In this document: positions 4,907 through 5,231 of the stretch, piece after piece
How the letters are laid out: each line of letters opens with the position of its first letter
Position numbering within the stretch: the first letter of the stretch is position 1
Notes under the pieces: generated by a model
The model's database searches: none
Told to the model about the DNA's origin: nothing
What the model saw: only the letters and a program-made list of their open reading frames with translations
DNA from: Candidatus Poribacteria bacterium
GTDB lineage: Bacteria; Poribacteria; WGA-4E; UBA9662
DNA length: 5,231 nucleotides
Assembly (NCBI GenBank): GCA_002697225.1
Contig: NZUQ01000161.1
Span: forward strand, 18,559 to 23,789
Direction: 5' to 3'
Position numbers and translations under genes: made by a program

Positions 4907-5231
4907 ATGAGTCAAAAGCACTATCGCGCGGGGGCTATCGGACACACTGGCGCAGGCAACTACGGACATGGCCTCCATCTTGCCTACCGTTACCTAGAAA
5001 GTGTCGAATTTATTGCAGTTGCAGATCCCGATCATATTGGTCGACAAAAAGCGGTGGAAGAAACTAATGCCTTGCGGAGTTATGCCGACTACAGTGAGAT
5101 GTTAGAGCGAGAAGATCTAGATATTGTCAGTGTTTGCCCTAGATGGGTGACAAATCATGTGGAAGTGGTGTTAGCTTGTCTAGAAGCCGATTGTCATGTA
5201 TATTGCGAGAAGCCGATGACGGCAACTTTAG
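4907..5231 (+). CDS. Gfo/Idh/MocA family oxidoreductase, N-terminal part (cut by window edge)
   Basis: The first 108 residues of an NAD(P)-dependent sugar or polyol dehydrogenase-like protein are visible; the frame is still open at the right edge. Families of this type are usually 330-450 aa, so about a quarter to a third is seen. The Rossmann fold starts at once with AGAIGHTGAGNYGHG (8-22), whose glycines bind the dinucleotide phosphates. D40 at the end of the second strand (FIAVAD) likely contacts the ribose. DLDIVSVCPRW (70-80) is the fourth strand, and CEKPM (100-104) holds the family EKP motif, with K102 the expected catalytic lysine. The GHTG..NYGHG variant is typical of uncharacterised bacterial subfamilies, and the substrate cannot be inferred. 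AAGGAG at 4894-4899 is seven bases from ATG 4907 and four from ATG 4904; I prefer 4907. A terminator and a new promoter separate it from the helicase. Confidence 0.9.
   Translation, partial: MSQKHYRAGAIGHTGAGNYGHGLHLAYRYLESVEFIAVADPDHIGRQKAVEETNALRSYADYSEMLEREDLDIVSVCPRWVTNHVEVVLACLEADCHVYCEKPMTATL

Noticed and set aside
4804..5067. Forward ORF of 87 aa after the terminator
   Set aside because: It starts inside the terminator T run and is a frame-shadow of the Gfo/Idh/MocA gene, which has its own Shine-Dalgarno and a clear Rossmann fold.
1..5231. CRISPR array, tRNA, rRNA, insertion sequence or a defence-type operon
   Set aside because: No regularly spaced repeats, cloverleaf, transposase or paired terminal repeats are visible, and the genes are independent units of known, unrelated families.

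Overview
The window is bacterial chromosomal DNA of moderate to low GC. It has compact genes with bacterial Shine-Dalgarno sites, sigma70-like promoters and a classic intrinsic terminator. The pairing of a phytanoyl-CoA dioxygenase (PhyH)-family enzyme with a Gfo/Idh/MocA oxidoreductase recalls marine or sponge-associated lineages rich in both families (Poribacteria-like, Planctomycetes/Lentisphaerae-like). This is a weak inference from gene content, and no marker gene is present.

Layout from left to right. Bases 1-117 hold an open frame that may be the 3' end of a rightward gene. Bases 94-861 on the minus strand encode a PhyH-family Fe(II)/2-oxoglutarate dioxygenase that starts at a TTG codon. 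Bases 862-1302 are an AT-rich gap with one doubtful 50-aa minus-strand ORF and an extended -10 promoter pointing right. Bases 1303-1812 encode a protein I do not recognise. Bases 1813-1969 are dense in inverted repeats, including a perfect palindrome with 15-bp arms. Bases 1970-2866 encode a six-helix voltage-gated K+ channel with a full S4 sensor, a TIGYG filter and a C-terminal coiled coil. Bases 2867-3413 are AT-rich, hairpin-bearing and without a recognisable gene, and they end in the leader of the next gene. Bases 3414-4748 encode an RhlE-type DEAD-box RNA helicase, followed by a strong terminator at 4773-4805. From 4907 to the right edge runs the NAD(P)-binding half of a Gfo/Idh/MocA oxidoreductase, with its own promoter and ribosome binding site.

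The genes look like separate transcription units, not one operon or defence system. Each gap is long or holds a promoter or terminator, and the first gene points the other way. By eye, the middle block (about 870-3410) is clearly more AT-rich than the flanking metabolic and helicase genes, so it may be an accessory insertion.

The most interesting signals are regulatory. The Shine-Dalgarno and start codon of the helicase (3406-3416) can pair continuously with 3388-3398, so the helicase mRNA may mask its own start. The 31-bp palindrome at 1877-1907 sits upstream of the K+ channel, and a second small hairpin covers that gene's purine-rich leader. I did not find a clearly new multi-gene system.
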